The notes under the pieces: model-generated
The model's input: the letters and a program-made list of their open reading frames with translations, nothing else
Databases searched by the model: none
Told to the model about the DNA's origin: nothing
Part shown: positions 1 through 8,449 of the stretch, in pieces
Layout of the letters: every line of letters starts with the position of its first letter
How positions within the stretch are numbered: position 1 is the first letter of the stretch
Position numbers and translations under genes: made by a program
Assembly (NCBI GenBank): GCA_964632865.1
Contig: CAZWDH010000097.1
Coordinates: forward strand, 1-21,505
Direction of reading: 5' to 3'
DNA: 21,505 nucleotides
Source of the DNA: JAHDWY01 sp964632865
GTDB lineage: Bacteria; Hydrogenedentota; Hydrogenedentia; Hydrogenedentales; SLHB01

Positions 1-1322
1 TGCCGGAGACGGCTGACTTCTTCGACCTCTGCGATCGCCACGGCATCATGGTCCTGCAAGAGTGGCCCACTGCCTGGAACAGCCACGCCGAGCAACCCTA
101 CGAGATTCTGGAAGAGACCGTGCGCTTGAACACCGTGCGGCTCCGCAATCATCCCTCCCTCGTCATGTGGGGCGCCGGCAACGAGTCGAGCCAACCCGCC
201 GGACCCGCCATCGACATGATGGGACGCCTCAGCGTGGAACTCGACGGCACGCGCCCCTTCCATCGCGCGGAACCGTGGGGCGGTAGTCTGCACAATTACG
301 ATTGCTACTGGGGACGCGCCCCCCTCGATCGCAACCTCTCGTTGACCGCCGACTTCATCGGCGAGTTCGGCCTGGCGAACATGCCGTCGCTCGAGAGCGT
401 TCTGTGGTACCTGCCGGAAGCAGAGCGGGGGACATGGCCGCCTCCGCCGGACGGTGCTTTGGCCCACCACACGCCCATTTTCAACACGGCGCAGGATATG
501 GAGCGATTGGCGCAGTATTCCGCGTACTTCTCGCCGCAAGACAGTCTGGAAAAGTTCATCATGGGCTCCCAGTTGTCCCAGGCTACCGGCGTTCGCCACG
601 CTCTCGAACTGAATCGCACACGGTGGCCGAATTCGACGGGCGTCCTCTACTACAAGATGAACGACAATTATCCCGCCGCGTCCTGGTCCTGTGCGGACTG
701 GTACGGCGTGCCCAAGATGGGGCACTACATCTTCCAGGACAGCTTCGCGCCGCTCCTGGCCTGCGTGTTATTCGATACGCTCAATCCCGCGGGCGCTGCG
801 GCAAGTTTGCCGGTATACCTTGTCGACGACACGGACCAACTGAAAGGGGAATCGTGGTCCGTCCTCGTGCGCGCCTTCGACCAATCGTTACGGGAGATCA
901 AACGCGCCGAGTTTAGCGGCAACGACGGAATCGATCGAGTTGAACGCATTGGAGATTTGCCACTAACGGCCGAGGAAACGACATCCACGCCGCTCCTCAT
1001 CGTCTCCGAGATCCGCGTCGGCGACGCGCTCACCCAGCGGACTTTCTACTGGACCAACTACGAAGCCAAGCAAGGCTGCCTGTTCACCTTGCCGCCAACA
1101 TCATTACGCGTTCGGACAGATAACGGCGCGCTCACAATTACCAACACCGGCGACGTCCCCGCCGTCGGCGTGCACTTGCGTTGCCCCACCGCGTCCGACA
1201 GACTGATAGCAAGCGACGGCTACTTCTGGCTGGACCCCGGCGAAGAGCGCCGCGTCACCGTGAATATGACTGACGGCGTATCCTGTGCGGCATGGAATGC
1301 CGAAGAGCCGTTACCCGAATAA
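1..1322 (+). CDS. Glycoside hydrolase family 2 protein (beta-mannosidase-like), 5' end outside window
   Basis: The frame is open from base 3 with no start, so only the catalytic barrel and C-terminal part are visible (about 440 codons); the N-terminal sugar-binding and sandwich domains would lie upstream of the window. GH2 landmarks are clear. The acid/base Glu sits in WGAGNES (codon 183-185). The likely nucleophile Glu sits in FIGEFG (codon 363-365). The stretch LYYKMNDNYPAASWSCADWYG (about 640-705) matches the family pattern 'W/K-x-N-D-x-W/Y-P-x-x-S-W-S-x-x-D-Y/W-Y-G' seen in beta-mannosidases and exo-glucosaminidases. A C-terminal beta-sandwich follows, ending in TAA. The expected reaction is exo-hydrolysis of a beta-linked sugar from the non-reducing end; the exact sugar cannot be read from the sequence. 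The next gene starts 34 bases downstream on the same strand, suggesting co-transcription with another carbohydrate-active protein. Confidence 0.85.
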   Translation, partial: PETADFFDLCDRHGIMVLQEWPTAWNSHAEQPYEILEETVRLNTVRLRNHPSLVMWGAGNESSQPAGPAIDMMGRLSVELDGTRPFHRAEPWGGSLHNYDCYWGRAPLDRNLSLTADFIGEFGLANMPSLESVLWYLPEAERGTWPPPPDGALAHHTPIFNTAQDMERLAQYSAYFSPQDSLEKFIMGSQLSQATGVRHALELNRTRWPNSTGVLYYKMNDNYPAASWSCADWYGVPKMGHYIFQDSFAPLLACVLFDTLNPAGAAASLPVYLVDDTDQLKGESWSVLVRAFDQSLREIKRAEFSGNDGIDRVERIGDLPLTAEETTSTPLLIVSEIRVGDALTQRTFYWTNYEAKQGCLFTLPPTSLRVRTDNGALTITNTGDVPAVGVHLRCPTASDRLIASDGYFWLDPGEERRVTVNMTDGVSCAAWNAEEPLPE

Positions 1323-1356
1323 CAAGGAGTTCTTGCAAACCACCGGAGAGGACATC

Positions 1357-3429
1357 ATGATCGGACGGCGACGTTTTCTCGGCTACTGCACCGGCGCGAG
1401 CCTGTCCATGTTCCTGCCCCCAGTTTCGGGAACCTCGCCTTCCGATGCGATCCCAAACGTCTTCCCACCCCTGCCGCCACCGAAACGACTGCTCGCAGTC
1501 CCCATGGCGTCAGAACTCCCGCTGGATGAACGCGTCCTGGTCACGTCCTTGCAAGGTCTGGTGAATCGCCGCCAACCCGAGATCTACTTCGTTCAGGACG
1601 ATACGGACGCCCACTGGCTCACGTACTACGATGACCGTTACGGCATCGGCCACGATTCACTTGAAAATACGGGTCGCTTCCTCGATACCTACGCGGAACG
1701 TGCCTCCGGTTACGTGGTCTACGACGACGCCATGCTGGACTCCGCCAACGTGGCCGTATCCATGTCCGGCGTCTGGAACGTGCTCCCCGTGTCGCAACGT
1801 CTCGTTGCCCGCATGCGCGACCTCGGTCTCAAGGAGTTCGAGAACTTCACCGGGCGTTGGAAGACCCGCTACGAAGCCTACCGGTGGGCCTTGGACCATG
1901 TATTCCCCTATTGCAGTTCGAACTTACTCGGTGCAGTTTGCGTGGATGTTTCGCACTGGCCCAGCGATTCCAATTGGCACTACGACTATCTCGCGGCCCA
2001 GCGCATGTTCACCTTCGATCTCTCCGCGCGCGTGCGCGACCGCGAAGACGTTGCGCTCTTCCACGAGATCTGCGAACGCACGGAAGGCTTCGGCTGTATC
2101 ATGGGCTGGCGCTGCACGCGCTGTCCCGAGCACGAGTTCGTGGCGCTCGCCGCGCGGCACAATCTCGGCGTGCTGTGCTGCCTGTCCACGCGAAACTTGA
2201 CCGTCCACTCCGCCATTCCACAATCGGAAGAGCCCTACGAGCAGAAACACCGCACCCCGGATCGAGTGCGGAAAGCGGAAGACAAGGTCTACATCTCCTT
2301 CATCAACACCGACGGCGACGCCACCTGGAGCATGCTTCAAGTACACTCCGGCCGCGCCTTCGACCCGGAGTACGGCACAATCCCGTATTCGTGGGGCATA
2401 TTGCCGTACGCATGGGACTTGATGCCCGGCGTCCTCCGGTGCATGTACGAGAAAATGACGCGGAACGACTACTTCTTCGCCGCTTCCGCGGGCGCGTTAT
2501 ATACCTACCCGCATCTCTTGCCCGACCCGCGCGCCTACCTCGAACTCACGCGCCACTACATGGACAAGACCGGCCTGAACATCCCCTACTTCACAAACTG
2601 GGACGACGACCACTGGTGGCAGGAAGTGGAGCTGCCGAGCTTCGTCGAACTTGCGCGCGAGGAAATGCCCGATACGCTCGGCTTCGTGCGCGGAATGGGC
2701 GAGTCGGCCTTTGAACGGCATTTCCTCGATGGCGGCGCGCCCTACATCTACTGCGGCGAAGGCATCCACCGCAATTCCGACGTCTATCAGACCTTGAAAG
2801 ACTTCATCGACGCGAACTCCATCCGGCCGCTCTTCATCTGTTGCATCAACAATCACACGGTCAAACTCGAACAATACACAAACGCCATCGCCAGGTTGGA
2901 CTCCGGCGTGGAACTCGTCAATCTCGATGAACTCGTGTCCATGATTCGCGCCGCCCGCGCAAACGGACAAGTCCCCCCTGATGATCTCTACCCCGACAAG
3001 TCCGCGCTTGCCGAATTGCTACAAGCCGAAGCGCGAGCCGGGTGGGACAGCCTCTGCGAAGGAATTCTTCAGCGCGCCGAACGCGCGCGCCTGACGGAAC
3101 AGGATTTCGTCGCGCAAAATGACGACCCCGTCGTAGCCCTCATCCTGGAACGGTCGTCCACGCCTCCTGCCGATATTGTCGCCTTCGATGCCGTCTACGA
3201 CGCCATGTTCCTCACGCGCGCTGCCCTGAACCTGCGCGGCATCTACGTCAACGAGAAGGCCAACGGCGTTCGCGACTTTCTCGACACCTTCCGGGACGTT
3301 CCCGACGCGGGCCTCATCCGCGAACTCTGGGAACTCTGGCTCCACTGGCACGAGACACCCATGACCTACGAGCGGGCATGCGGCTACGCCCACCGAGTGG
3401 GGTCGTTGACGAACGTAGTCGATCCATGA
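1357..3429 (+). CDS. GxGYxYP-family putative glycoside hydrolase, Tat-exported
   Basis: Start ATG 1357 is chosen because GGAGAGG (1345-1351) lies 5 bases upstream and because it places a twin-arginine signal (RRRFLG, residues 4-9) followed by a hydrophobic stretch at the N-terminus; a longer reading from 1285 would bury it. The protein is 690 aa. The N-terminal part (about residues 45-75, LLAVPM...LPLDERVLVTSLQGLVNR) resembles the GxGYxYP N-terminal domain. The eponymous motif is present as SAGALYTYP (G at residue 379, base 2491), with Leu where the motif has its second Gly. The family is thought to include glycoside hydrolases, on the basis of genome context, and I know of no established reaction. 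The neighbouring GH2 gene supports a carbohydrate role. Protein ends TGA. Family assignment is fairly sure; catalytic function is not. Confidence 0.75.
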   Translation: MIGRRRFLGYCTGASLSMFLPPVSGTSPSDAIPNVFPPLPPPKRLLAVPMASELPLDERVLVTSLQGLVNRRQPEIYFVQDDTDAHWLTYYDDRYGIGHDSLENTGRFLDTYAERASGYVVYDDAMLDSANVAVSMSGVWNVLPVSQRLVARMRDLGLKEFENFTGRWKTRYEAYRWALDHVFPYCSSNLLGAVCVDVSHWPSDSNWHYDYLAAQRMFTFDLSARVRDREDVALFHEICERTEGFGCIMGWRCTRCPEHEFVALAARHNLGVLCCLSTRNLTVHSAIPQSEEPYEQKHRTPDRVRKAEDKVYISFINTDGDATWSMLQVHSGRAFDPEYGTIPYSWGILPYAWDLMPGVLRCMYEKMTRNDYFFAASAGALYTYPHLLPDPRAYLELTRHYMDKTGLNIPYFTNWDDDHWWQEVELPSFVELAREEMPDTLGFVRGMGESAFERHFLDGGAPYIYCGEGIHRNSDVYQTLKDFIDANSIRPLFICCINNHTVKLEQYTNAIARLDSGVELVNLDELVSMIRAARANGQVPPDDLYPDKSALAELLQAEARAGWDSLCEGILQRAERARLTEQDFVAQNDDPVVALILERSSTPPADIVAFDAVYDAMFLTRAALNLRGIYVNEKANGVRDFLDTFRDVPDAGLIRELWELWLHWHETPMTYERACGYAHRVGSLTNVVDP

Positions 3430-3432
3430 GCG

Positions 3433-3466
3433 GTGACTAACCTCCACACGTCTGTCACGTTTTTAC
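3433..3466 (+). terminator. Weak terminator-like hairpin after the GxGYxYP gene
   Basis: GTGAC (3433-3437) can pair with GTCAC (3454-3458), and a run of T follows immediately (3460-3464). The stem is only 5 bp with a 16-base loop, so this is a weak candidate. Its position just after a stop codon and before the repair run fits a boundary between two transcription units. Confidence 0.25.
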
Positions 3467-3612
3467 TCGCCCCGCGTTCGCTTCCGCTCACAATACTATG
3501 GCAAAGTCTCCTGTTCTTATGAGGTTGCGTGAAAGGCATGGGAATTGCGTCTCTCCAAACGGTCAGCTTTGGCTCACAATCGCCAAGGCACGAGTTGTGA
3601 AAGGAGGACCTA

Positions 3613-3816
3613 ATGTCAGTTGGGAAAGTCATTGAAATCACTTCCACCTCAACAAAAAGTTTTGAGGATGCGACCGCGCAGGGAATCGCACGGGCCGCCA
3701 AAACGGTAGAGAACGTGACCGGCGCGTGGGTAAAGGAACAAAAGGTCGACATCGAAAACGGCAAGATTTCGCAATATCGGGTGGACCTTAAGATCACATT
3801 CCTCATGAAAGAGTAG
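3613..3816 (+). CDS. Dodecin family flavin-binding protein
   Basis: A 67-aa protein, the usual dodecin size. Dodecins assemble into hollow dodecamers that store or buffer flavins (FMN, riboflavin, lumichrome) in the cytoplasm. The sequence has the family pattern throughout: KVIEITSTSTKSFEDA in the first strand and helix, then a helix with IARAAKTVENV, then GAWVKEQKVDIENGK and a final strand ending TFLMKE. The aromatic residue expected to stack on flavin is Trp39. A strong ribosome binding site, AAGGAGG (3601-3607), sits 5 bases before the ATG. It heads the DNA-repair run and is separated from the Fpg gene by 39 bases. A link to oxidative damage (flavin buffering beside an 8-oxoguanine glycosylase) is attractive but only inferred. 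Confidence 0.9.
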   Translation: MSVGKVIEITSTSTKSFEDATAQGIARAAKTVENVTGAWVKEQKVDIENGKISQYRVDLKITFLMKE

Positions 3817-3855
3817 TGCGGCGAGGCGGGAGCCGTTGCGCATGAGACATCCATC

Positions 3856-4644
3856 ATGCCTGAACTACCGGATCTAGAGCGTTTCAAACGGTATGTCGAC
3901 GCGACCTCGCTTCATCAGCGCGTTGCGGCGGTTGACGTATCGGACACGCGTATCCTTGACGGTCTGACACCTCAGACGCTGGGGCGTTACGTGAACGGCA
4001 AACCCTTTGCCGCCACGTATCGCCACGGCAAGTTTCTTTTCGTGCATATCGGAGAAAATGGCTGGCTTGCCTTGCATTTCGGAATGACCGGGGACGTCGA
4101 GTACCGGGAGAGCGGTGACCCGCCGAAGTTCACCCGTGTGCAATGGCACTTCACAAATGGCGGCGCGTTGTCTTACCTCAGCCGTCGCATGCTGGGACGC
4201 GTGGCGTACACGAAAGAGCCCGGCCAACTGATTGACCGCGAAGATCTCGGCATCGATGCAGTCAGCGAAGAGCTTTCGAGGGATACGTTTGTTGACCTGT
4301 TCAGTTCCGTCAAAGGTGCGCTCAAGCCCGCATTGATGAAGCAGGAGCGTATTGCCGGCATCGGCAACGTATGGGCCGATGAGATCCTCTTTCAGGCCGG
4401 GTATCGACCGGAGACAAAAGTAGACTCGCTCGGTGCGGAGCGATTGGGCGAGTTGCACCGGGTCATGAAGCGGGTGCTTCGAACGGGTGCACGGAATCGC
4501 GGCAAGCCGGATGAAGTGCCGGGGACCTATCTCCTGCGCCGGAGAGAGGAAGGCGCCGAGTGCCCGAAATGCGGCAACTCCATCCAAAAGAAGACGGTGA
4601 GCGGACGCAGTACCTATTGGTGCTCAAAGTGCCAAACGAAATAG
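3856..4644 (+). CDS. mutM: Fpg/Nei-type DNA glycosylase (formamidopyrimidine-DNA glycosylase)
   Basis: 262 aa, close to the usual Fpg length of about 270. It excises oxidised bases such as 8-oxoguanine and cleaves the abasic site. The N-terminus MPELPD supplies the catalytic Pro2 and Glu3 (family consensus is MPELPE, so residue 6 is Asp here). Lys59 in RHGKF matches the conserved beta-sandwich lysine, and HFGMTG (about 74-79) is the expected following strand. The H2TH region runs about 155-190, with GIGNVWADEIL. The C-terminal zinc finger has Cys236, Cys239, Cys256 and Cys259 (C-x2-C-x16-C-x2-C) and the conserved GRSTYWC arginine, Arg251. The start ATG has only a weak GAGA upstream. PolX follows after 24 bases, so the genes are probably co-transcribed. 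Nei-type specificity cannot be excluded, but the MPELP start favours Fpg. Confidence 0.9.
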   Translation: MPELPDLERFKRYVDATSLHQRVAAVDVSDTRILDGLTPQTLGRYVNGKPFAATYRHGKFLFVHIGENGWLALHFGMTGDVEYRESGDPPKFTRVQWHFTNGGALSYLSRRMLGRVAYTKEPGQLIDREDLGIDAVSEELSRDTFVDLFSSVKGALKPALMKQERIAGIGNVWADEILFQAGYRPETKVDSLGAERLGELHRVMKRVLRTGARNRGKPDEVPGTYLLRRREEGAECPKCGNSIQKKTVSGRSTYWCSKCQTK

Positions 4645-4668
4645 CGCTCCGGTTGTGGAGGTAGCATT

Positions 4669-6384
4669 GTGGAGAATACGCAGGTAGCCTCGGTATTTGA
4701 CGAGATCGCGGACCTTCTGGAGTTGAAGGAGGGAAACGCGTTTCGGATTCGAGCTTACCGGAACGCCGCCCAATCGGTACGGGGATTATCGGGGCGTCTC
4801 GAGGATTTGGTCAAAGAGGGGAAAGACCTTACCAAGCTACACGACGTGGGGGAGAGCACCGCGGACAAGATCCGGGAAATCCTCGAAACCGGCACCTGTG
4901 AGCGGGTTCAGCAGCTTCGCGATGACGTACCAGCCGAACTTACGGAACTAATGAAGATCCCCGGAGTCGGGGCGCGCACGGCCAAGTCGCTGCACGACGA
5001 GTTGGGCGTGACGAATCTGGACGACGTAAAGAAGGCGTGCAAGGAGGGCCGCATTTCCAAGTTGGAAGGGTTCGGTAAGAAGACACAGGAGAACATCCGG
5101 AAAGGCATTGAGACCGTCAAGAAGGCCGCCGGCCGCATGGAACTACGCACTGCCGACGAGTCTGTGGAAGCCTTGAAGCGCCACCTCGATGGTATCAAGG
5201 AATTGAAGACATGGACCGTTGCAGGCAGCTATCGCCGCAGGAAAGAAACCATCGGCGACCTGGACATGCTGCTCCAGGCGCCGGATCGCAAGCGCACCGG
5301 GGATGAACTCAAGAAGTTTGAAGACGTCGACGAGGTTGTCAGCAGTGGAAGCGAGCGAATCACGGTGCGGCTCAAATCCGGCCTGCAAATCGACTTCAGA
5401 TTTTTCGAGCCCGAATCGTTTGGTGCGGCAGAGATGTATTTCACCGGCTCCCGCGCTCACAACGTGGCCTTGCGCAAACGAGCGAAAGAACGGGACTGGA
5501 AACTCAATGAATACGGCCTCTTCAAGGATGACCACCGCCTCGCGGGCAAGACCGAAGCATCTATTTACAAGCGGTTGAATCTTCAGTTTATTCCTCCGGA
5601 GATGCGCGAGAACCGTGGCGAAATCGATGTGGCTGCCGAGGGCAACCTGCCGTCTCTTGTTAAACAATCGGACATTCACGGTGATCTGCACTGTCACACG
5701 ACCGCCACGGACGGCGCAGACTCGATTGCCGCAATGGCGGATGCCGCCGAAGAACGTGGATACGAGTATCTTGTGATAACGGACCACTCCAAAGCAGTTC
5801 GCGTGGCGAATGGCCTCAATAACGACCAAGTCAGAAAGCACGCCGACGCGATTCGCAAGGAAGCCCAGAAGCGGAACACGCTTTGGCTGATTGCCGGTAT
5901 TGAAGTGGACATTCTAAAGAGCGGAAAGCTGGACCTCGATGAAGAAGTCCTGGCCGGTCTCGACTGGGTAATCGCCAGCATCCATTCCCATTTCGACCAG
6001 ACCGAAAAGCAAACCACGGACCGTTTGCTCAAGGCAATCGAGAGCGGCGTCGTTCATGCCATGGGGCACCCGTGTGGCCGTCTTCTGGGTAAGCGCGATT
6101 TGCTGAGATTCAACGCGCACAAAGTCTTTGAAGCTTGCAGGAAAAACAACGTGTGTCTCGAAATCAATGCCCAGCCGCATCGAATGGATCTCCCCGACAC
6201 TTACTGCAAGGATGCCGCGGAAGTCGGCGTGACCATCTGCCTGGGTAGCGACGCTCACAAAACGGACAATCTCTCCGTACCCCCCCTGGCGGTTGATGTC
6301 GCACGGCGCGGATGGCTGGAGCGGTCCGATGTGCTCAACACGAAAACGAAGAAGCAGTTGCGCGAGTACTTGAAGAAGGTGTGA
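4669..6384 (+). CDS. polX: PolX family DNA polymerase with C-terminal PHP domain
   Basis: 571 aa, the typical bacterial PolX length. Start GTG 4669 is preceded by GGAGG (4657-4661) at 7 bases. An N-terminal lyase-like 8-kDa domain and helix-hairpin-helix motifs (about 1-150, e.g. IPGVGARTAKSL near 98-108) come first. The polymerase palm follows, with GSYRRRKETIGDLDML (186-201), giving Gly186-Ser187 and catalytic Asp197 and Asp199; the third Asp is Asp242 in LQIDFRF. YFTGS (257-261) is the nucleotide-pocket motif. The PHP domain (about 335-571) keeps its metal ligands: HCH 341-343, DH 372-373, Glu412, HSH 439-441, His463/His467 and SDAH 527-530. Bacterial PolX fills short gaps in base-excision repair, and its PHP domain gives 3'-exonuclease, phosphatase or AP-endonuclease activity. 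It lies 5 bases before the ligase gene. All catalytic residues appear intact. Confidence 0.95.
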   Translation: MENTQVASVFDEIADLLELKEGNAFRIRAYRNAAQSVRGLSGRLEDLVKEGKDLTKLHDVGESTADKIREILETGTCERVQQLRDDVPAELTELMKIPGVGARTAKSLHDELGVTNLDDVKKACKEGRISKLEGFGKKTQENIRKGIETVKKAAGRMELRTADESVEALKRHLDGIKELKTWTVAGSYRRRKETIGDLDMLLQAPDRKRTGDELKKFEDVDEVVSSGSERITVRLKSGLQIDFRFFEPESFGAAEMYFTGSRAHNVALRKRAKERDWKLNEYGLFKDDHRLAGKTEASIYKRLNLQFIPPEMRENRGEIDVAAEGNLPSLVKQSDIHGDLHCHTTATDGADSIAAMADAAEERGYEYLVITDHSKAVRVANGLNNDQVRKHADAIRKEAQKRNTLWLIAGIEVDILKSGKLDLDEEVLAGLDWVIASIHSHFDQTEKQTTDRLLKAIESGVVHAMGHPCGRLLGKRDLLRFNAHKVFEACRKNNVCLEINAQPHRMDLPDTYCKDAAEVGVTICLGSDAHKTDNLSVPPLAVDVARRGWLERSDVLNTKTKKQLREYLKKV

Positions 6385-6389
6385 TAGCG

Positions 6390-7094
6390 ATGCCGAGAAA
6401 GTCGGGAAAGACGACCAAGAAAGTGGCAAAAGAACGGATTGAAGAACTCCGGGAAAAAGTGTCGCATCACGACTATCGGTACTATGTGCTCGACGAGCCC
6501 GAAATCTCGGACGCCAAATACGACAAACTATTCCACGAACTCCAGGATCTGGAGGGACAATATCCGGATCTCGTGGCGAGTGAGAGTCCGACTCAGCGCG
6601 TCGGCGCCGCGCCACGGGAGGACATGAAGACCACGAAGCACCCAACGCCCATGATGAGCCTGAAGGCCATTGTGGAGGAAGGGGCCTTCGAGCAATTCCA
6701 TGCCACTTGCCGAAGAAAACTCAAAAGGAAGGAGATTGATCTGGTTGGCGAGCCGAAATTCGACGGCGCAAGTGTCGAACTTGTGTACGAATCGGGCGTG
6801 TTGAAGAAGGCCGCCACCCGGGGGGACGGCAACACCGGCGAAGATATCACGGACAACGTGCGGACCATCCGGGAGGTCCTGTTGCGGCTGCACGAAGACG
6901 GCACGAAGATCCCGGAAACACTTGTCGTTCGGGGCGAAGTCTACATGTCCAAAGACGACTTCGCCGAACTCAATCGCAACGCGGAAAGGGATGGCAAAAA
7001 GACGTTTGCCAATCCACGCAACGCTGCTGCGGGAAGTTTGCGACAGCTTGATCCGCGCGTGACGGCGGAACGCCCGCTTCGCATCTACTTCTGA
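6390..7094 (+). CDS. ligA: LigA N-terminal piece up to the in-frame stop (domain Ia and first part of adenylation domain)
   Basis: ATG 6390 follows the PolX stop by 5 bases and gives the expected N-terminus; extension upstream would run into PolX coding sequence. The 234-aa piece holds the NMN-binding domain Ia pattern HHDYRYYVLDEPEISDAKYD (26-45) and the adenylated lysine, Lys123, in EPKFDG (121-126; E. coli has KLDG). RGEVYM (about 190-195) and NPRNAAAGSLRQLD (210-223) are further conserved adenylation motifs. Without the downstream half it lacks the second part of the nucleotidyltransferase fold, OB, zinc finger, HhH and BRCT, so a ligase ending here should be inactive in nick sealing. Confidence 0.8.
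   Translation: MPRKSGKTTKKVAKERIEELREKVSHHDYRYYVLDEPEISDAKYDKLFHELQDLEGQYPDLVASESPTQRVGAAPREDMKTTKHPTPMMSLKAIVEEGAFEQFHATCRRKLKRKEIDLVGEPKFDGASVELVYESGVLKKAATRGDGNTGEDITDNVRTIREVLLRLHEDGTKIPETLVVRGEVYMSKDDFAELNRNAERDGKKTFANPRNAAAGSLRQLDPRVTAERPLRIYF
7092..7094 (+). other. In-frame TGA inside ligA
   Basis: The codons around it read Phe (ttc) - TGA - Glu (gag). Other genes here (GxGYxYP, polX, DUF72, membrane-fusion protein, the 19.5-21.4 kb gene) end in TGA, so TGA is an ordinary stop in this genome and not a reassigned codon. No other gene in the window has an internal stop. I see no obvious selenocysteine-type hairpin after it, and the position is not a catalytic one. Confidence 0.9.
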
Positions 7095-7151
7095 GAGATT
7101 TCGCCGGCGTCGTCGGCAAGGCCGGCCACGCAATGGGAATGCCTGGAGTGG

Positions 7152-8420
7152 ATGGACGAGTTCGGCCTGAAACGGAGTCCGTTGGTCGTCAAACTGGAGT
7201 CGAAAGACGACGCCGAACATTGGTACCGCAAACTGGAGAAACAGCGGGATGATTTGGACTACGAGATTGATGGTGCTGTCTTCAAGGTGAATGACCTCGA
7301 TGCCCACGATACGTTAGGGACGCGAGCCTCGAATCCCCGGTGGGCTGTAGCCTGGAAGTTCCCACCGCGCCGGGAAGTCGCCCGGATCAAAGCCATTCGC
7401 GCGCAAGTTGGACGCACAGGTGCCTTAACACCGGTCGCCGATCTCGAGCCTGTCCACATCGGCGGTGTGGAAGTGAGCCGTGTTACCCTGCATAACCAGG
7501 ACGAAATCGATCGCAAGGACATTCGCATCGGCGATCATGTCCGGGTCGAGCGCGCCGGCGACGTCATCCCTCATGTCGTCGAAGTACTGAAGAAGAAGCG
7601 CAATGGCAACGAGAAATCCTACACCCTGCCTGATGAATGTCCCGTGTGTGGCGGTGCCGTGTCGCGGGAGAAGGGCGAGGCGGTGGCGCGCTGCCTCAAC
7701 GCCCAATGTCCGGCAGTCATTCGAGAGCGAGTCCAGCACTTCGGCGCGAAGAAGGCACTCGATATCGATGGACTCGGCGAGGCGACCGTGGAGCACTTGG
7801 TCCGGTTGGACTTGGTCAGCACCCCCGCTGGCCTTTTTAATTTGAAAAAGAAGGATGCCAAACGAATTCCCGGCTTTGCCGGCAAGAGTGCCGAGAACCT
7901 TGTGAAAGCGATCGAGGATTCGAAGGATCGGGTTACCCTGTCACGACTTATCTACGCACTGGGTATCCCGTATGTCGGTACCGCCATGGCCGATGAGTTG
8001 GCCGGGGAATTCGGTACGATTGACGACCTTGCCGACGCAAGCGAGTCGGCGCTGGAATCGATGGAGGGCATGGGACACACCATGGCGCAGGCGATTCGAA
8101 GTTGGTTCAAGGAGGAGGGCAATCGCGATCTCGTGAAGCGGCTGAAAAACGCCGGCTTGAATCCGAAAGCGCGCAAGCGAGGAAAGAAACTGAGGGGAAA
8201 GACAATCGTGATTACCGGCACGTTGGAGAGCATGTCTCGCGACGAAGCCGAGGAACGCGTACGCATGCAGGGTGGCAATGCGACGGGCAGCGTGTCTGGA
8301 AACACGGACTATCTAGTGGTGGGAAGCAATCCCGGACAGAAGAAGATGGATGCCGCGGACGAACACGAAACCGAGCGGCTGGACGAAGAATCGTTCCTGT
8401 CCTTGGTCGGCTCTTCATAA
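7152..8420 (+). CDS. ligA: LigA C-terminal piece after the in-frame stop (rest of adenylation, OB, zinc finger, HhH, BRCT)
   Basis: ATG 7152 is the first possible restart after the stop, but no ribosome binding site is evident, and LigA homology already begins 19 codons earlier (EISPASSARP onward). This suggests it is not a natural start. The 422-aa piece carries DYEIDGAVFKVND and WAVAWKFPPR (last adenylation motifs) and an OB fold (about 7410-7580). A four-Cys zinc finger begins at base 7638 (CPVC ... RCLNAQC). Helix-hairpin-helix repeats follow (IPGFAGKSAENL and onward), then a C-terminal BRCT domain from about base 8190 (LRGKTIVITGTL). It lacks the catalytic lysine. It ends TAA, 29 bases before the DUF72 start. 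Confidence 0.75.
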   Translation: MDEFGLKRSPLVVKLESKDDAEHWYRKLEKQRDDLDYEIDGAVFKVNDLDAHDTLGTRASNPRWAVAWKFPPRREVARIKAIRAQVGRTGALTPVADLEPVHIGGVEVSRVTLHNQDEIDRKDIRIGDHVRVERAGDVIPHVVEVLKKKRNGNEKSYTLPDECPVCGGAVSREKGEAVARCLNAQCPAVIRERVQHFGAKKALDIDGLGEATVEHLVRLDLVSTPAGLFNLKKKDAKRIPGFAGKSAENLVKAIEDSKDRVTLSRLIYALGIPYVGTAMADELAGEFGTIDDLADASESALESMEGMGHTMAQAIRSWFKEEGNRDLVKRLKNAGLNPKARKRGKKLRGKTIVITGTLESMSRDEAEERVRMQGGNATGSVSGNTDYLVVGSNPGQKKMDAADEHETERLDEESFLSLVGSS

Positions 8421-8449
8421 CGGCGGATACGAGACAAAGTAGCGTCATC

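Larger units (their letters stand above)
6390..8420 (+). pseudogene. ligA: NAD-dependent DNA ligase (LigA), full reading frame broken by one in-frame TGA
   Basis: Read through one stop codon, 6390-8420 encodes 676 codons in a single frame, the normal LigA length. Domain order is complete: Ia, adenylation, OB, zinc finger, HhH, BRCT. The TGA is codon 235 (7092-7094), between RPLRIYF and EISPASS, inside the adenylation domain. By eye it aligns with the Tyr/Cys region of E. coli LigA (RPLTFFCYG). There is no frameshift and no missing segment: codons on both sides continue the LigA pattern directly. One base change from TGG, TGC or CGA would explain it. It may be a sequencing or assembly error, a recent nonsense mutation, or a read-through site. 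I label it interrupted because the sequence as given cannot make a full ligase by standard decoding. The two pieces are also listed separately. Confidence 0.85.

Noticed and set aside
3471..3499. Possible promoter before the dodecin gene (TACTAT at 3494-3499)
   Set aside because: The -10-like box has no -35 match at a proper distance.
7092..7094. Selenocysteine or reassigned TGA codon in ligA
   Set aside because: The site is not catalytic, no clear downstream hairpin was seen, and TGA serves as the normal stop of at least five other genes in the window.
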